From contig JBMNKZ010000009.1 of the NCBI GenBank assembly GCA_050952465.1, positions 239,064-303,063 on the forward strand: DNA of 64,000 nt, given 5' to 3'. The DNA comes from DUPU01 sp050952465. Its GTDB lineage: Bacteria; Bacillota; Dehalobacteriia; Dehalobacteriales; Dehalobacteriaceae. Position numbers and translations under genes: made by a program. Positions 17,913-27,053 of this stretch are shown here, piece after piece. Numbering within the stretch: position 1 is the first letter of the stretch; every line of letters begins with the position of its first letter. Under the pieces are notes generated by a model, which ran no database searches, had not been told where the DNA came from, and worked only from the letters and a program-made list of their open reading frames with translations.

Positions 17913-19610
17913 TTGAAGTTGACAGAAATAACTGCAGCTTCCTTAGAGCAGTTTTTTATTGGGGGATGCAGCTTTTTGGCCACGAATAAAGAAATCGTGG
18001 ATAGTTTAAATGTGTTTCCCGTACCTGACGGAGATACGGGAACCAACATGTCGCTCACGATGAATTCCGCGGTGAAAGGCTTAACGGGCCTAAATTCTAC
18101 CGCTCAGGTTGCCAATGAAGTTTCCAAAGGTGCTTTGATGGGAGCGAGGGGTAACTCCGGGGTAATTCTTTCCCAATTATTTAGAGGTTTTGCCCAAGGG
18201 GTAGGGGAAAGAAAAATTCTAAAGGGTGCGGATTTCGCCTACGCTCTGCAAAAAGGAGTGGAATTGGCCTATAAATCGGTGATGAAGCCGGTAGAAGGGA
18301 CGATACTCACCGTAAGCAAGGCGGTGGCCGGAGCTGCCTTAAAACAGGGAAAACAATCCAATGATCTCATTAAGATTCTTACATATGCTTTGGAACAAGG
18401 TCAGATTGCCTTAAACAACACCCCAAATCAACTTCCCGTCTTAAAGCAGGCTGGGGTAGTAGATGCTGGTGGCAAAGGCTTTTTGTTAATTATTGAGGGA
18501 GGGTTAAGGGCTCTCAAAGGAGAAGCCTTAGAAATACAAGTAATTCCTCCGGAAAAGCAAGAAATACGGAAAGAAATTAAGACAGGTATAAAGACTGTAG
18601 AGATAGATACCGCCCAAATTCTGTTTCAATATTGCACTGAGTTTATCATAAAAGGTGAAGGATTATCTATTGAAGAGATTAAAGGCGAATTTCATGATCA
18701 AGGGGATTCCCTATTGGTGGTGGGTACCCCTGAGTTAGTTAAAGTCCATGTACATACCAATCATCCTGGGAAAATCCTGGAATATGCAGTGACCAAAGGA
18801 ACTCTTCATGATATTAAAATTGATAATATGAAGGAACAGCACCGGGAGATTTTACAGTTTAACGATGTTTCTGGTATTCCTAATCAAGGGGACGCCGCTA
18901 ATCACGAATATTCTCAACATTCCAATACCTCAGATCCAGGGGAAGAGGTACAAGTACCTTGTGGAGTGGTGGCAGTGGTGGCCGGGGAGGGATTAGGCAA
19001 AATTTTTAAAAGTCTGGGCGTAACGACCATTATTAATGGGGGTCAGACCATGAACCCCAGTGCGGAGGATTTGCTTACGGCGATTAAGGAAATACCGGCT
19101 AAAGAAGTGGTGATACTGCCTAATAACAGCAATATTATTCTTACCGCGCAGCAAGCCCAATCTTTAGCAGACAAGCCGGTTACGGTGGTCAATACTAAAT
19201 CTTTTGCCCAAGGGTTAGCGGCGATGCTGGCCTTTGACCAGGAAGAAGGGGCGAAGAAGAATCAGGAGGAAATGGCGAAAGCTTATGCCCATGTAAAAAC
19301 GGGAGAAGTAACCTATGCGGTGCGGGACTCAACCTTTAACGGGTTTACTATTAAGCAAAATGATATAATGGGATTAATGAACGGATCCATCCAAATTATC
19401 GGTCAGGACGTGAATGAAGTAGTACTGGATTTACTAAAGAAAATGGTGGAACCGGAACATGAGTTAATTACCTTATTTTATGGCAATCATCTTACAGAAG
19501 AACAGGCAGAGATGCTCAAGGAAAAAGTAACTGAAACTTTTCCGGAGATGGAAGTGGAAGTCCATTTTGGGGGACAGCCCTTATATTATTATTTAATATC
19601 GGTGGAATAA
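17913..19610 (+). CDS. fakA: fatty acid kinase catalytic subunit-like protein (DAK2 / YloV)
   Basis: 565 residues from TTG 17913 with AAGGAGG upstream. The N-terminal Dak phosphatase/kinase domain shows PVPDGDTGTNMSLT and ARGNSGVILSQLFRG (nucleotide/Mg site). A variable linker rich in N, S and H near residues 315-345 leads to the C-terminal domain (LPNNSNIILTAQQA). FakA phosphorylates fatty acids held by a FakB/DegV protein; no fakB is in this window. The assignment rests on family resemblance; the substrate is inferred. Confidence 0.85.
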   Translation: MKLTEITAASLEQFFIGGCSFLATNKEIVDSLNVFPVPDGDTGTNMSLTMNSAVKGLTGLNSTAQVANEVSKGALMGARGNSGVILSQLFRGFAQGVGERKILKGADFAYALQKGVELAYKSVMKPVEGTILTVSKAVAGAALKQGKQSNDLIKILTYALEQGQIALNNTPNQLPVLKQAGVVDAGGKGFLLIIEGGLRALKGEALEIQVIPPEKQEIRKEIKTGIKTVEIDTAQILFQYCTEFIIKGEGLSIEEIKGEFHDQGDSLLVVGTPELVKVHVHTNHPGKILEYAVTKGTLHDIKIDNMKEQHREILQFNDVSGIPNQGDAANHEYSQHSNTSDPGEEVQVPCGVVAVVAGEGLGKIFKSLGVTTIINGGQTMNPSAEDLLTAIKEIPAKEVVILPNNSNIILTAQQAQSLADKPVTVVNTKSFAQGLAAMLAFDQEEGAKKNQEEMAKAYAHVKTGEVTYAVRDSTFNGFTIKQNDIMGLMNGSIQIIGQDVNEVVLDLLKKMVEPEHELITLFYGNHLTEEQAEMLKEKVTETFPEMEVEVHFGGQPLYYYLISVE

Positions 19611-19638
19611 AATCTAAAAAACGGCAGATGCAAATGTC

Positions 19639-19741
19639 GGGGCGAATCACGATTTACCCGTCGTTTTGCTCGGAATGATACATTAGAAGAGGCCAGAAAA
19701 TGGCTTCTTTTTTTCTGCATCGGGCGATTCGTGAATCGCCC
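19639..19741. repeat. pair of short palindromic GGGCGA repeats
   Basis: GGGCGATTCGTGAATCGCCC at 19722-19741 is a hairpin-forming palindrome. A degenerate related copy, GGGCGAATCACGATTTACCC, lies about 80 bases upstream (from 19640). They flank the terminator at 19685. Resembles small intergenic palindromic elements; function unknown. Confidence 0.5.
19685..19716 (+). terminator. rho-independent terminator after fakA-like gene
   Basis: AGAAGAGGCC / GGCTTCT hairpin with a 7-base loop and a T7 tail. Confidence 0.75.
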
Positions 19742-19851
19742 AACATGCTTATTTTTTTCCGCCACGTTTTTTTATGATATTGTGAAGATAATATAAAGTA
19801 AGATATACTTACACTAAAAGAACTTTCTTGGAAAGAGGGTGAAAAAAGCCT

Positions 19852-20568
19852 ATGGGCAGGGAAAAGCAGGTCTTAATGACCATTGATAACTTAGGAAAGA
19901 GTTACCAAATGGGCGAGGTATCTGTGAAAGCCTTGGAGCAGGCTACTTTTGACCTCTATGATGGGGAATTTGTAGTGATTCTCGGACCCAGTGGCTCTGG
20001 GAAAAGCACCCTGCTGAACATCCTGGGTGGGATGGATTTACCCTCGGAGGGGCGGGTGTTAGTCAAAGGTATGGAGATTACCCAATATGATGACAGAAAA
20101 CTTACTGCCTATCGTCGGGATCAGGTAGGTTTTGTTTTTCAATTTTATAATTTAATGGCCAATTTAACCGCCCGGGAAAATGTGGAACTGGCTACAGAAC
20201 TATGTAAAGATTCATTAAATGTAGATGAAATCATGGAGGCCGTAGGCTTAGGAGACAGGATGAACCACTTTCCCTCTCAATTAAGTGGGGGGGAACAGCA
20301 GCGGGTGGCCATCGCCCGGGCGGTGGCGAAAAATCCCCTTCTTCTCCTTTGTGATGAACCCACCGGTGCCCTTGATTATCAGACTGGGATTATGATCTTG
20401 TCCCTGCTTCATAAAATTAACCGAACCATGAAAAAGACTGTAGTTATTATCACCCATAATATGGCAATAGGTGAGATGGCGGATCGGGTGATTAAAATGA
20501 GAAGCGGTCGGATAGTGGAAATCAAAGAAAATCAGAATCCCCTTCCTCCGGAAAGGATTGAGTGGTAA
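19852..20568 (+). CDS. ABC transporter ATP-binding protein, MacB/LolD type
   Basis: 238 residues. ATPase motifs in order: Walker A GPSGSGKSTLL, Q-loop FVFQFYNLMANLTA, signature QLSGGEQQRVAIARA, Walker B LLLCDEPTGALD and switch VIITHN. The QFYNL and DEPTGALD wording is typical of the MacB/FtsE/LolD subfamily that drives FtsX-type permeases. It overlaps the permease gene downstream (TAATG) and shares an operon with it and the adaptor. ATG 19852 has GGGTGAAA upstream. Confidence 0.95.
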   Translation: MGREKQVLMTIDNLGKSYQMGEVSVKALEQATFDLYDGEFVVILGPSGSGKSTLLNILGGMDLPSEGRVLVKGMEITQYDDRKLTAYRRDQVGFVFQFYNLMANLTARENVELATELCKDSLNVDEIMEAVGLGDRMNHFPSQLSGGEQQRVAIARAVAKNPLLLLCDEPTGALDYQTGIMILSLLHKINRTMKKTVVIITHNMAIGEMADRVIKMRSGRIVEIKENQNPLPPERIEW

Positions 20569-22931
20569 TGGGGAAACTGGATACACGTCTCATCCGAATT
20601 ATTAGGCACTCCAAAGGACAGTTTATCTCTGTGGCGGTGATTGTAGCAGTTGCCTTATGTATTTACGTGCTGCTGAATGTGACCGCAATGAATCTGAATA
20701 GTTCGGTTAATTACTATTATGAGTTGACTAATTTTAATGACATCCAAGTTCAACTGATGCGTATCCCACAGGGTGCAGTACATGAACTAAAAAATTTTGC
20801 AGGGATTAAAGAGGTACAGGGGCGGGTTAGCTTCGATGTGCCCCTGGAGGTAGAAGATGAAGGCCAGAAGGTAAAGATCCGCCTTATTTCTCTCCCACGG
20901 GAAGAGGAAAAGATCAATATCCTCTATCGGATGGGGAACCAGTTGGGGAAATTCGGAAATGACAACGTGATCCTCCTGGAGCAGTTTGCTAAGGCACGAA
21001 ATATTAAACTCGGTGATGTGATCAACCCAATTATAAACGGACAGGTTCATGAGCTGATAGTGTCCGGGATTGCAGCCAGTTCGGAGTTTGTCTATGTCAT
21101 GGAAAATGAACAGTCCCTCCTTCCTCTCCCGGATAAATTTGGAGTGGCTTTTGTCAGTGAGGAATTTGCCCAATCGGTCTTTGGCTACCGGGGGAGTTTC
21201 AATGAACTGCTGGTAACGGTAGATGACGAAAGCAAAATAGACGATGTTGTAGATAGCATTGAAGATAAACTGGACCGGTTTGGCGTGAAAAGGATCATCA
21301 AGAGAGAGGATCAACTGAGCCACAGCGTGCTTACCCAAGAATTGGACGGACTGGAAGTGATGGCTGAGACTGTTCCCCTCATGTTTCTTGCCGTGGCGGC
21401 GATCATTATCTTCATTATGTTGTCGAGAATTGTGCAGAATGATAGAACCAGCATTGGTGTTTTGAAGGCGTTGGGCTACAGCAATATGAATATTCTCGGC
21501 CACTATACCAAGTATGCCCTGGCCATAGGCCTAGCGGGAGTAATTGTGGGTATCGGAGGCGGCCTCATGCTTTCCGGGCCGATGTGCCGGTTTTATGCCC
21601 TCTATTTCAGCATTCCTATCATCAAGATCGATATTTATTATTCCTATATGTTTAAAGCCTTGCTCCTGGTTGGGTTTTTCTGTATTACCGCAGGGGCATT
21701 GGGAGCCAGGCCAGTGCTGAAAATTATGCCCGCGGACTCCATGCGCCCGGAGGCGCCGAAATCAGGGAAACGCATCATGCTTGAGAAGATCGGTTTTATC
21801 TGGCGGCGTTTTTCCTTCAGTTGGAAGATGGTAGTGAGAAATGCCATGAGGACGAAGGGCAGGTTGGCCTTTTTGGTCCTGGGGCTGGCCATAGCCTATG
21901 GAATTAATACGGTGCCTTTGTTTTTGGCCGATGTTTTTCCCGTTATGTTTACCATGCAGTACGACAAGTACCAAAAAATGGATTATAATGTGGAGTTCAC
22001 TCGGCCTATGCCCAAAAGGGTGGTAAAAGATATCAGCCATCTGGTTGAGACGGATAAAATTGAGCCAAAACTGGAATATCCTTTCGAACTGCAGAACGGG
22101 TGGCGGAAGGAAACGGTAAGTATAGTTGGGGTGCCCCGGAATTCTTCCTTTTATAGATTTGAAGATGTGAATAATCGGGAGGTAAAACTTTCCTCGAAAG
22201 GGTTGTTTCTGACAGAAGCCATGGCTGATATTCTTAAGGTCAACCGGGGAGATAAAATCACCGTCAAAAATTTCATCCCGGGAAAGGATGACGTGAAAAT
22301 AGAAGTAAAAGCCATTGTCAAGCAGTACCTGGGTTCAAATGTTTATATGGACATAGACGCTATGGGAGAACTTTTGGTAGACCGGGGAATGATCACGGGA
22401 GTCTCCCTGTCTGTCAAAGACCATGAAAAAGATGAGGTGAAAGATCAGTTAAAAGATATTAAAAATATTGCCGCGGTTAATTCAATGGAGGATATAAAAA
22501 ACTCGTTTTTGGAGTTTATGGATATGATGATGGCCTCTGTCGGGGTACTCCTGTTTTTCGGAGGAATATTAAGTTTTGCTATTATTTATAATGCTACTGT
22601 GATCAGTATCTCCGAGCGGAGTATGGAGTTTGCCTCCCTTAGGGTGATGGGTTTTGATAAAAAAGATGTTTACCGCTTGGTTGGAAAAGAGAATTTCTTT
22701 ATCACAGGGTTGGCAGTCCTTCTGGGTATTCCCCTGGGGTTAGGGTTGATTAGCAGTCTCGTCCGGGCTTATAATACCGAAATGTATTCCATTCCTTTGA
22801 TTGTGTCTCCCGAGATTTTTGTTTATGCTGCCCTGGCGACGATTTTTTTCGTGGTGATTGCCCAATTAGCCGCCCGGAAGAAAATTTATAATCTAAACTT
22901 TATTGATGCCCTAAAAAGCCGTATTTCGTAA
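20568..22931 (+). CDS. ABC transporter permease with two FtsX domains
   Basis: 787 residues from ATG 20568, sharing an A with the ATPase stop. One N-terminal membrane helix (FISVAVIVAVALCIYVLLNV) and a long extracytoplasmic domain precede a first FtsX block (near residues 275-400). A second extracytoplasmic domain then leads to a C-terminal FtsX block (VGVLLFFGGILSFAIIYNAT and onward). This is the architecture of mechanotransmission exporters. Substrate unknown; the adaptor downstream suggests export of a peptide, antibiotic or lipid. Confidence 0.92.
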   Translation: MGKLDTRLIRIIRHSKGQFISVAVIVAVALCIYVLLNVTAMNLNSSVNYYYELTNFNDIQVQLMRIPQGAVHELKNFAGIKEVQGRVSFDVPLEVEDEGQKVKIRLISLPREEEKINILYRMGNQLGKFGNDNVILLEQFAKARNIKLGDVINPIINGQVHELIVSGIAASSEFVYVMENEQSLLPLPDKFGVAFVSEEFAQSVFGYRGSFNELLVTVDDESKIDDVVDSIEDKLDRFGVKRIIKREDQLSHSVLTQELDGLEVMAETVPLMFLAVAAIIIFIMLSRIVQNDRTSIGVLKALGYSNMNILGHYTKYALAIGLAGVIVGIGGGLMLSGPMCRFYALYFSIPIIKIDIYYSYMFKALLLVGFFCITAGALGARPVLKIMPADSMRPEAPKSGKRIMLEKIGFIWRRFSFSWKMVVRNAMRTKGRLAFLVLGLAIAYGINTVPLFLADVFPVMFTMQYDKYQKMDYNVEFTRPMPKRVVKDISHLVETDKIEPKLEYPFELQNGWRKETVSIVGVPRNSSFYRFEDVNNREVKLSSKGLFLTEAMADILKVNRGDKITVKNFIPGKDDVKIEVKAIVKQYLGSNVYMDIDAMGELLVDRGMITGVSLSVKDHEKDEVKDQLKDIKNIAAVNSMEDIKNSFLEFMDMMMASVGVLLFFGGILSFAIIYNATVISISERSMEFASLRVMGFDKKDVYRLVGKENFFITGLAVLLGIPLGLGLISSLVRAYNTEMYSIPLIVSPEIFVYAALATIFFVVIAQLAARKKIYNLNFIDALKSRIS

Positions 22932-22944
22932 GGAGGAGATTAAG

Positions 22945-24192
22945 GTGAAAAAGAAAAAAAGATTTATTTGGATGGTTGTAGCTTTATTATCAGTAATTAC
23001 CGTAATTTCTGTGACCTTATCCGGTAAAAGTGTGGAGGTAGACACGATCCAAGTTGTTAAGGGCGATCTTGATAAATATGTGGAGGAAATAGCAACGGTT
23101 AGGATGGAGGATCAAATTTTGCTCACTGCCACAACTGCCGGTCGAATCAGAGAAGTTTTAAAAAAAGCGGGTGATAAGGTAAATGCCGGTGAAGTACTGG
23201 CCAAACTTGATGATCAGGAGGTTTTCCTCCAAATTCAGGCTTTGGAAGCTCAAAAGCAGTCTGCAGAAGCAGAACTTGCCGAGGCCCGAAATCCCGCGGG
23301 CAAAGAAGAGATAGAAATGTTAAAGGCACAGGTAAAGGCTGCGGAGGTCTCCTACAATGCGGCAAAAAGAGAGGCGGATAATAATAAAACATTATATGAA
23401 AGCGGTGCTGTCAGTCTGGATGTTTATCAAAGTTCCCTTACCCGACTGGCTGGGGAGGAGTCAAATCTCGAAGCAGCTAAGAGTAGATTAACTCTGGCAC
23501 AAAAAGGGGCATCCTCTAATGTCCGCAAACAATTAGAAGGTCAGATTAATCGGATTCAGGCGGAGATTGATTTATTGAAAAAGCAAAGTAATGATTTAAG
23601 CATAAAAGCACCTATGGACGGGGTGGTGCTGGATGTGAAAGTAATGATGGACAGTTTTGTCCAGCCTGGCAGCCCTCTTTTTGAAATCGGAAGGGATGAA
23701 GCGCTTTTCCTGGAAAGCGATATCCTGGTGGAAGAAGTTGGAGATATCAAGGTTGGTGCTGACGTAATAATCGAAAACGAAGATTTAAACATTAAGGAGA
23801 TTAGGGGTACTGTGCGAAAAGTCCATCCCAAAGCCTTTAGTAAAATTTCGGATCTGGGGATAGAACAAAAAAGGGTGAAGGTGGAAATAGATTTTAAGGA
23901 TAATATTGATAGCAATGACGATACGAAAACCCTGAAGCCGGGATATGATATGGACATCAAAGTCATTATCGAAAGCAGGAAAGATATCCTGTTCATAGAC
24001 GAAAATGCCCTCTTTGAATACCAAGGCAAGGATTATGTTTTTGTGGTGGAAAACGGGCAGGCAAGACTTAGGAAAATCGAAAAAGGTATTGAGAGTGATG
24101 AGAAAATAGAAGTGATCAAAGGTTTGAAGGAAGGAGAGGAGGTAATTCTTTCTCCTGATGAAACCATAGAAGATGGTTTAAAAATAAAGTAA
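22945..24192 (+). CDS. membrane-fusion adaptor protein (MacA/HlyD family)
   Basis: 415 residues from GTG 22945 with AGGAGGAG upstream. An N-terminal membrane anchor (RFIWMVVALLSVITVISVTL) is followed by a biotinyl-lipoyl-like segment (GRIREVLKKAGDKVNAGEVL), a long coiled-coil hairpin (residues about 90-220, rich in A, E, K and Q), a beta-barrel segment, and the C-terminal domain ending LKEGEEVILSPDETIEDGLKIK. It pairs with the FtsX permease as in MacAB-like systems of monoderm bacteria, where no outer-membrane channel exists. Confidence 0.92.
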   Translation: MKKKKRFIWMVVALLSVITVISVTLSGKSVEVDTIQVVKGDLDKYVEEIATVRMEDQILLTATTAGRIREVLKKAGDKVNAGEVLAKLDDQEVFLQIQALEAQKQSAEAELAEARNPAGKEEIEMLKAQVKAAEVSYNAAKREADNNKTLYESGAVSLDVYQSSLTRLAGEESNLEAAKSRLTLAQKGASSNVRKQLEGQINRIQAEIDLLKKQSNDLSIKAPMDGVVLDVKVMMDSFVQPGSPLFEIGRDEALFLESDILVEEVGDIKVGADVIIENEDLNIKEIRGTVRKVHPKAFSKISDLGIEQKRVKVEIDFKDNIDSNDDTKTLKPGYDMDIKVIIESRKDILFIDENALFEYQGKDYVFVVENGQARLRKIEKGIESDEKIEVIKGLKEGEEVILSPDETIEDGLKIK

Positions 24193-24267
24193 GTTAGGGG
24201 ACATCGGCATACTGGAAGATGGTGGATTTTTTCGCACGATTATTTGGAAATTAATGAAAAATCCTAA

Positions 24268-24296
24268 TTGACAGATAATTCAACCAATGCTATAAT
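24268..24296 (+). promoter_or_regulatory. perfect-consensus sigma-A promoter
   Basis: TTGACA at 24268-24273, 17-base spacer, TATAAT at 24291-24296. Both hexamers match consensus exactly. It lies 67 bases before the start of a small Cys-rich protein gene. Confidence 0.8.
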
Positions 24297-24362
24297 AATA
24301 ACAACTTTTAAAATAATCAGATAAAGAGCCAAATTTAGAAAAAAGTAAGGGGGAGGAATGTA

Positions 24363-24515
24363 ATGGAAAAAGAAGCTAGAAACCTCGTTCTTTTACAACT
24401 CGCTGATAGTAGCAGAAGGTGCGGGGCTCATACCTGTATTCATTGTCTGAATAGAACTTGCACTTTAGATGGTGAGTGCGATATGTATGAAAGAAGATTA
24501 ATCCAAGAGGGGTAA
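24363..24515 (+). CDS. small Cys-rich protein, unknown
   Basis: 50 residues from ATG 24363, with GGGGGAGGAA upstream. The middle reads RCGAHTCIHCLNRTC and then GECDMYERR: five cysteines plus two histidines in 23 residues, suggesting a metal (zinc or iron) site. It has a perfect-consensus promoter and its own terminator, so it is an independent and probably well-expressed unit between the exporter operon and purC. No family recognised. Confidence 0.65.
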   Translation: MEKEARNLVLLQLADSSRRCGAHTCIHCLNRTCTLDGECDMYERRLIQEG

Positions 24516-24540
24516 ATGATGGAAGAGATAAATGCTTATT

Positions 24541-24582
24541 AACGCCAGTCGGGTGGGTGCACCTAGACTGGCGTTAATTTAT
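24541..24582 (+). terminator. rho-independent terminator
   Basis: Ten-base perfect stem AACGCCAGTC / GACTGGCGTT around a 15-base loop, then a short AT-rich tail (AATTTATGATTTTTG). Confidence 0.75.
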
Positions 24583-24756
24583 GATTTTTGTGAATTATTG
24601 TGATCTTGCATCACCTATAGTTTTATTCTTTCCATAGTGCAAAATTTCTGGTAGAATTAGTACAATCATTATGCATAGATCGAACCTGATGGATTGCAAA
24701 TTATAAATCGATCTTAATCTGATGATGATTTTTTAATCTTTAAGGAGTTGATAGTT

Positions 24757-25458
24757 ATGGTAATGAAATTAGTATACGAAGGAAAAACAAAAAACGTTTA
24801 TGCTCTGGACGATGGGAATTACCTGCTTAAGTTTAAAGATGATGTCACCGGAGAGAATGGAGTATTTGATCCTGGGGCGAATACCGTTGGTCTGACCATG
24901 GAAGGGGCAGGGAGAGCCGGCCTAAAACTCACAAAATTCTTTTTTGAAAAATTAAATAAGCTGGGTATTCCTACTCATTATATCGATGCGGATCTAGAAA
25001 ATGTAACTATGACCGTGAAGAAGGCTACCATGTTCGGCAAGGGTCTGGAAGTCATCTGCCGCTACCGGGCTGTGGGAAGCTTTATCCGCCGATATGGAGA
25101 GTATGCGGTAGAGGGGCAGCCTCTAAATGCCTTTGTCGAAGTTACCTTAAAGGATGATTTAAGAAATGATCCTCCTATTTCTGAAGATGCTTTGGATATG
25201 TTAGGTATTTTGTCAAAAGAAGAATATCAGGTACTTAAAGAGCTTACCCAAAAAATTTCCGGAATTGTCAAAGACGAAATAGAGAAAAAGGGTATGGAGT
25301 TATATGATATTAAACTTGAATTTGGCAGAGTGGGCGAGGATCATCATATTGCCTTAATTGATGAAATATCAGGGGGAAATATGCGAGCCTATAAAGACAA
25401 TCGCCGTGTGGAACCTTTAGAATTGGAAAAAATTATGACAGACCCGAGTAATGGGTAA
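24757..25458 (+). CDS. purC: phosphoribosylaminoimidazole-succinocarboxamide synthase
   Basis: 233 residues from ATG 24757 (AAGGAG 9 bases upstream). It joins CAIR and aspartate in purine synthesis. Motifs: YEGKTKNVYAL, LKFKDDVTGENG, VICRYRAVGSFIRRYG and DIKLEFGRVGEDHHIALIDEISGGNMR (metal/substrate site). It stands alone, without other pur genes, which is unusual since purC is normally inside the pur operon. No purine riboswitch was seen upstream. Confidence 0.97.
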   Translation: MVMKLVYEGKTKNVYALDDGNYLLKFKDDVTGENGVFDPGANTVGLTMEGAGRAGLKLTKFFFEKLNKLGIPTHYIDADLENVTMTVKKATMFGKGLEVICRYRAVGSFIRRYGEYAVEGQPLNAFVEVTLKDDLRNDPPISEDALDMLGILSKEEYQVLKELTQKISGIVKDEIEKKGMELYDIKLEFGRVGEDHHIALIDEISGGNMRAYKDNRRVEPLELEKIMTDPSNG

Positions 25459-25521
25459 AACATTCTTTCATTTAAGTTCAAGTTTGTGTAGAAATTTCAT
25501 GGAAAATGTAGGAAAATTATT

Positions 25522-25550
25522 CTGTCATTTGAATAAACATATGATATAAT
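25522..25550 (+). promoter_or_regulatory. probable promoter of the hemA operon
   Basis: CTGTCA (25522-25527), 17-base spacer, TATAAT (25545-25550), about 20 bases before the riboswitch. Confidence 0.5.
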
Positions 25551-25569
25551 ATCTTTAGAAACTTGATCG

Positions 25570-25738
25570 AGCATTTTGGGTGACTGAAATGGAGGATAGG
25601 GAAACCGGTACAAATCTGGTGCGGATACGCTACTGTAATCGGTGACAAATCCCTTAACACCACTGCAATGATAGTTGTTGATACATCATGTTCGGGGAGT
25701 TTGCGAGCCGTCCTTAGCGAAAAGCTAAGGATTTTTTT
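25570..25738 (+). promoter_or_regulatory. cobalamin riboswitch with terminator, upstream of hemA
   Basis: The aptamer core is recognisable: GGGAAACCGGTACAAATC, then GGTGCGGATACGCTACTGTAA, AAATCCC and CCACTG, in the order seen in cobalamin riboswitches. The B12 box is degenerate. The expression platform is a strong terminator at 25711-25738: TCCTTAGC-GAAAA-GCTAAGGA plus seven T, ending just before the hemA region. Expected behaviour is shut-off of hemA-sirC-cobA/hemD when cobalamin is plentiful. Confidence 0.8.
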
Positions 25739-25779
25739 ATATGCAAAGAACTCAGTTTATGAGAAAAGAGTGTACAAAA

Positions 25780-27018
25780 ATGGATATAGTCTTGGTGGGC
25801 GTAGGTTATAAAAACACACCTATTGAGGTAAGGGAGCAGCTATCCTTTACTAAAAAGAAATTGGAAAAGGCATACCTGGAGTTAAACCATTTCTTAGATG
25901 AGTCCGTAATTCTTTCCACCTGCAATCGGAGTGAAATTTACGGGGTGAGTTTAAACGGCCAAAAAGCAATTGCCCAAATTAAAGATTTTATTTACCGTTT
26001 TCACGGGGTATCCAATGAGGTTCTTGAAGGGTATTTTTATATGAAAGAGAACTTAGACTGTGTGGAACATCTCTTTCAGGTGACGGCGGGTTTGGATTCG
26101 CAAGTTTTGGGGGAAGACCAGATTCTTGGTCAGGTAAAGGATGCCCACCAGATAGCGATGGACAAACAGGCTGCTTCACGGGTGCTGAATCGTCTGTTCC
26201 GAGACAGCATTACCTATGGCAAGATAGTGCGCCAGGAAACAAAAATATCTCAGAATCCTACCTCCATCAGCTATATTGCCGTCCAGTATCTGGCCAAGAG
26301 GCTCCAAGGGTTGGAAACAAAAAATGTACTTTTGATTGGCGCGGGGAAGATGAATCGCTTGGCTCTCAATTACCTAAAAGATATGGGCTTTGCCCGAATT
26401 ATGATCGCCAACCGCACCTATGAAGTGGCGGAATCCTTAAGGAATATTTACCCATCCCTGGAAGTAATTCTTTTCAACCAGATTGAAGCATTTCTTCCCG
26501 TTTGCGATGTGGTGATTAGTTCCACAACAGCACCTCATTTAATAATTAAGAAGGATGAAATCATTGATTACAAAAAAGGGAGTATTTACCTGGATCTTGC
26601 TCTCCCCAGGGATATTGAACCAGGAGTGGGTGAATTGGAGGGGATTACCCTAATTGACTTGGATGTGTTGGAAAAGATTCAGGGAGAAAATCAGGAGAAA
26701 AGATACCTGGCTAGGGAAAAGGCAGAGTATTTGATTCAGCAAGGGGTAGGTGAGTTCGCCCAGTGGCTGGAGTTAGTCCCTTTGTTTCCCTTGATTAAAC
26801 AAATAGAATGTTATCATGAAAGTGTCTTAAACAGGGAAATGTCTCAACTAATTTGCCGACTGAAGCAAACAGAGGATGAACAGAAAATGGCCGCCCTTTT
26901 AAAAGGTTTTGTGAAGAAGATTTATGCTCCTCCTCTGATGCGGTTAAAACAGTTTAAAGGATTGAAGGACAAGAAAGGCCTTGCTGAGGTGCTTTCTACG
27001 TTGTATAAGGATATATAA
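25780..27018 (+). CDS. hemA: glutamyl-tRNA reductase
   Basis: 412 residues from ATG 25780, with AAGAGTG upstream; an ATG at 25741 directly abuts the terminator U-tract and is unlikely. It makes glutamate-1-semialdehyde for tetrapyrroles. Motifs: STCNRSEIYG (catalytic Cys), LFQVTAGLDSQVLGEDQILGQVKDA and the NADPH-binding VLLIGAGKMNRLAL, then a C-terminal dimerisation helix. It heads hemA-sirC-cobA/hemD. hemC, hemB and hemL, often in this operon, are absent here. Confidence 0.96.
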   Translation: MDIVLVGVGYKNTPIEVREQLSFTKKKLEKAYLELNHFLDESVILSTCNRSEIYGVSLNGQKAIAQIKDFIYRFHGVSNEVLEGYFYMKENLDCVEHLFQVTAGLDSQVLGEDQILGQVKDAHQIAMDKQAASRVLNRLFRDSITYGKIVRQETKISQNPTSISYIAVQYLAKRLQGLETKNVLLIGAGKMNRLALNYLKDMGFARIMIANRTYEVAESLRNIYPSLEVILFNQIEAFLPVCDVVISSTTAPHLIIKKDEIIDYKKGSIYLDLALPRDIEPGVGELEGITLIDLDVLEKIQGENQEKRYLAREKAEYLIQQGVGEFAQWLELVPLFPLIKQIECYHESVLNREMSQLICRLKQTEDEQKMAALLKGFVKKIYAPPLMRLKQFKGLKDKKGLAEVLSTLYKDI

Positions 27019-27053
27019 GGATCTTAGGATTTATACAAAGGAAGAGAAATACC

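Noticed and set aside
20787..21503. 238-residue open frame on the minus strand inside the ABC permease
   Set aside because: It lies opposite a well-supported FtsX permease, has no ribosome site or recognisable motif, and is a shadow of that gene.
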